From contig JAENJD010000004.1 in assembly GCA_016844605.1 (NCBI GenBank), positions 1 through 36,351 on the forward strand: a stretch of 36,351 nt of DNA. The letters run 5' to 3'. A program made the translations under genes and the position numbers. The DNA is from Steroidobacteraceae bacterium. Lineage in GTDB: Bacteria > Pseudomonadota > Gammaproteobacteria > Steroidobacterales > Steroidobacteraceae. Positions 35,166-36,351 of the stretch are shown one piece after another; position 1 is the first letter of the stretch, and every line of letters begins with the position of its first letter. The notes under the pieces are model-generated. The model was not told the DNA's origin. It did not search any database and saw nothing but the letters and a program-made list of their open reading frames with translations.

Positions 35166-35956
35166 CCGGGCCCAAAGGAAAGTTCGCGGGCGAGGTGCTG
35201 CACGAGCGCGCGATTGCCGAACAACGAATCCACCTTGTTCGGCACTTTTGAGCGGAAGATCAAGGCCGTCCCGCCAGCCTCCTCGATCAATGCCTGCGTC
35301 GGCAGGACGTCCCAGGGATTCAGCGCGGGGTCCATCATCGCCCCGAGCGCGCCGCTGATGACCAGGCCGTGGCCGAAACAGTCTGTGTAGCCGCGCACGT
35401 ATCCATGCAGGGCTGACAAACGGCAGTAATCCTCAAAGCGGCTGGCGGCGACAAACTGCGCAATGTCGCCCACGCCGATGATGGCATCCTCGATCGCCAC
35501 GGACTCCGGGAGCCGCAGGGTCTCACCATTGCGGGTGACCCCCTGCCCCCTGGCGGCCGCATACGTGACCCCGAGCATCGGCAGGTGAATGACACCCAAT
35601 ACGGGCCGCTCATCATTCATGTCCTGCAAGGCGATCATCGTCCCGCAGAGCGGAATGCCGTGAATGAACGAGCGGGTGCCGTCGATCGGGTCCACGGTCC
35701 ATCGCCAGCGTGTGCCCTGGCCCGTGAAACCCTGTTCCTCGCCGAGGATGTCCAGCGGTCCGGTCGAAGCTTTTGACAACAGGTGCGCACGGATCACCGC
35801 TTCCGCCTCCTGATCAGCGAGAGTCACCGGTGACCCATCGCGCTTCTGCTGCACACCGAGTTGCTGACTGCCGAAATACTTCCTGATGCCGACTGCCGCG
35901 GCCAGCGCGGCATCGACGGCGGTTTGCAACAGTTGCCTCAGTTGTTCATCGGTCAT
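35162..35956 (-). CDS. Inositol monophosphatase family protein, HisN (histidinol-phosphatase)-like
   Basis: A 264-aa Mg2+-dependent phosphatase. Metal-binding motifs are present: ILGEEQG (Glu73-Glu74), WTVDPIDGTRSFIHGIP (DPIDGT at 89-94), and the C-terminal ALNPWDVLPTQALIEEAGG with the third Asp. SFIHGIPLCGTMIAL is more like the HisN branch of the family (histidinol-phosphate phosphatase) than SuhB or CysQ. A role in histidine synthesis, or in hydrolysis of another phosphomonoester from the neighbouring operon, is possible. CysQ-type PAP hydrolysis would suit the nearby sulfotransferase but fits the motifs less well. It is convergent with the OPA gene; the two stop codons overlap. Confidence 0.86.
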   Translation of the reverse strand: MTDEQLRQLLQTAVDAALAAAVGIRKYFGSQQLGVQQKRDGSPVTLADQEAEAVIRAHLLSKASTGPLDILGEEQGFTGQGTRWRWTVDPIDGTRSFIHGIPLCGTMIALQDMNDERPVLGVIHLPMLGVTYAAARGQGVTRNGETLRLPESVAIEDAIIGVGDIAQFVAASRFEDYCRLSALHGYVRGYTDCFGHGLVISGALGAMMDPALNPWDVLPTQALIEEAGGTALIFRSKVPNKVDSLFGNRALVQHLARELSFGPG

Positions 35957-36102
35957 CGGATCCGTCTCGCCGAATCGTAGCTTCCGGGTCTTCTGTAGCC
36001 ACCCGCCCCGTCCATGAAGCGCCCCGGAGCGCTATCCTAATCGGACCGGTCGCGCGCTGCAGAACCGGGTAAATCCTGTGCTACCATTTGCCGGTCATCA
36101 GG

Positions 36103-36131
36103 TTGACAGTCCCTGCAGGGTCCGCGGACCC
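36103..36131. promoter_or_regulatory. TTGACA box and two overlapping palindromes before the betaine-type binding protein
   Basis: TTGACA (36103-36108) is followed by CCCTGCAGGG (36111-36120) and GGGTCCGCGGACCC (36118-36131), perfect palindromes sharing three G. No good -10 lies 16-18 bp after TTGACA; CATAAT at 36145-36150 is too far. The palindromes look like a repressor operator. The rest of the 228-bp gap (35957-36184) shows TATCCT at 36033 and TACCAT at 36082 as weak alternative -10 boxes. Confidence 0.4.
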
Positions 36132-36184
36132 TAAAAGTCCGCAGCATAATCAAAACTCCGCTTTGTCGGGGGGTGGGTGTCGCC

Positions 36185-36351
36185 ATGAACCAGCGCCTGA
36201 AGAACTTTGCCGTCGCGGCCGCCGTTGCCGTGTTGGCCGTCGCATTGGCCAGCTGCGCCAAGACCAAGGAGCCGATCAAGCTGACGCTGCACGATTGGAC
36301 CGGCCAGCTCATCACCACGCGGATCATGGGCTCGGTGCTGGAGAAGGCGGG
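36185..36351 (+). CDS. Glycine betaine/proline-type ABC transporter substrate-binding lipoprotein, N-terminal part
   Basis: Only 55 codons are inside the window. The ATG at 36185 gives a lipoprotein signal: MNQRLKNFAVAAAVAVLAVA, then the lipobox LASC with Cys24. The mature start reads EPIKLTLHDWTGQLITTRIM followed by GSVLEKA. The opening strand-then-W-TGQ and the helix ending in LEKAG match the OpuAC (ProX/OpuAC) domain that binds glycine betaine, proline betaine or choline. Aromatic cage residues lie beyond the window edge, so the ligand is not determined. The gene probably opens an ABC importer operon to the right. No ribosome-binding site stronger than GGGGGGTGGG is visible upstream. Confidence 0.8.
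   Translation, partial: MNQRLKNFAVAAAVAVLAVALASCAKTKEPIKLTLHDWTGQLITTRIMGSVLEKA

Noticed and set aside
35162-35956. CysQ-type PAP phosphatase serving the nearby sulfotransferase
   Set aside because: The idea is attractive by context, but SFIHGIPLCGTMIAL and the overall motif spacing look like the HisN branch. It is kept only as an alternative in the feature entry.
36037-36327. 96-aa minus-strand ORF at the window end
   Set aside because: It is antisense to the lipoprotein signal and promoter region of the betaine-type binding protein.

Overview
The window is a gene-dense, high-GC stretch of chromosome, almost certainly from a free-living Gammaproteobacterium. The evidence is the gene content: Acs, UvrD, TrkAH, Dtd, TatABC, an M2 (ACE-like) dipeptidase lipoprotein and an outer-membrane alginate-export-type porin. 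I cannot fix the family or genus; Xanthomonadales, Steroidobacterales or Woeseiales-like lineages would all fit. I see no tRNA, rRNA, CRISPR array, phage or complete insertion sequence. Most lines of the ORF track are shadows caused by high GC. Many ORF-track starts are too early, and I reset them using 4-bp ATGA/GTGA overlaps, signal peptides and family lengths.

Layout. (1) 1-4.9 kb: a truncated porin on the minus strand, then acetyl-CoA synthetase, a secreted EEP-fold nuclease/phosphatase, a HIT protein and an AI-2E/PerM-type permease. (2) 4.9-11 kb: uvrD, flanked by palindromic elements, then trkA-trkH with a small TPR protein and a two-helix protein resembling a K+ channel whose filter is degenerate. 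(3) 11-14 kb: an MFS permease, dtd and tatABC. (4) 14-19.2 kb: a peptide-scavenging block of POT transporter, M2 dipeptidyl carboxypeptidase lipoprotein and OPT transporter. (5) 19.2-23.7 kb: an EamA exporter whose start is overrun by a REP-like palindrome, a methyltransferase, a DASS anion transporter and a PhoD-like Tat lipoprotein phosphatase. (6) 23.7-29.6 kb, minus strand: a complete glycerol-type ABC importer operon in the order glpV-glpS-glpT-glpP-glpQ-glpU(DUF2160). (7) 29.8-35.2 kb, divergent: a tight five-gene operon of SDMT-like methyltransferase, LicA-like choline kinase, TPR-sulfotransferase, HAD phosphatase and OPA-family organophosphate transporter. (8) 35.2-36.35 kb: a convergent HisN-like phosphatase and the start of a betaine/proline-type ABC substrate-binding lipoprotein.

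How the genes work together. Most of the window concerns scavenging: acetate, peptides, dicarboxylates, glycerol, phosphorylated organics and quaternary amines. Block 7 together with its neighbours looks like an uncharacterised pathway that methylates, phosphorylates or sulfates a small headgroup-type metabolite. That is inference from families and gene order only.

The most striking non-coding structure lies between uvrD and trkA. Two ~90-bp hairpin elements sit there in opposite orientation. Their arms differ in sequence but still pair, while an internal loop (GGATCC against ACCT) and an apical 14-mer are identical. A second, unrelated palindrome family (24-bp perfect arms) occurs twice. Each copy has been absorbed into a reading frame: one gives a permease its C-terminus and stop codon, the other overwrites the N-terminus of an exporter. 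Three genes share a TAGAAT box 7-9 bp before the ATG, which suggests leaderless transcripts.
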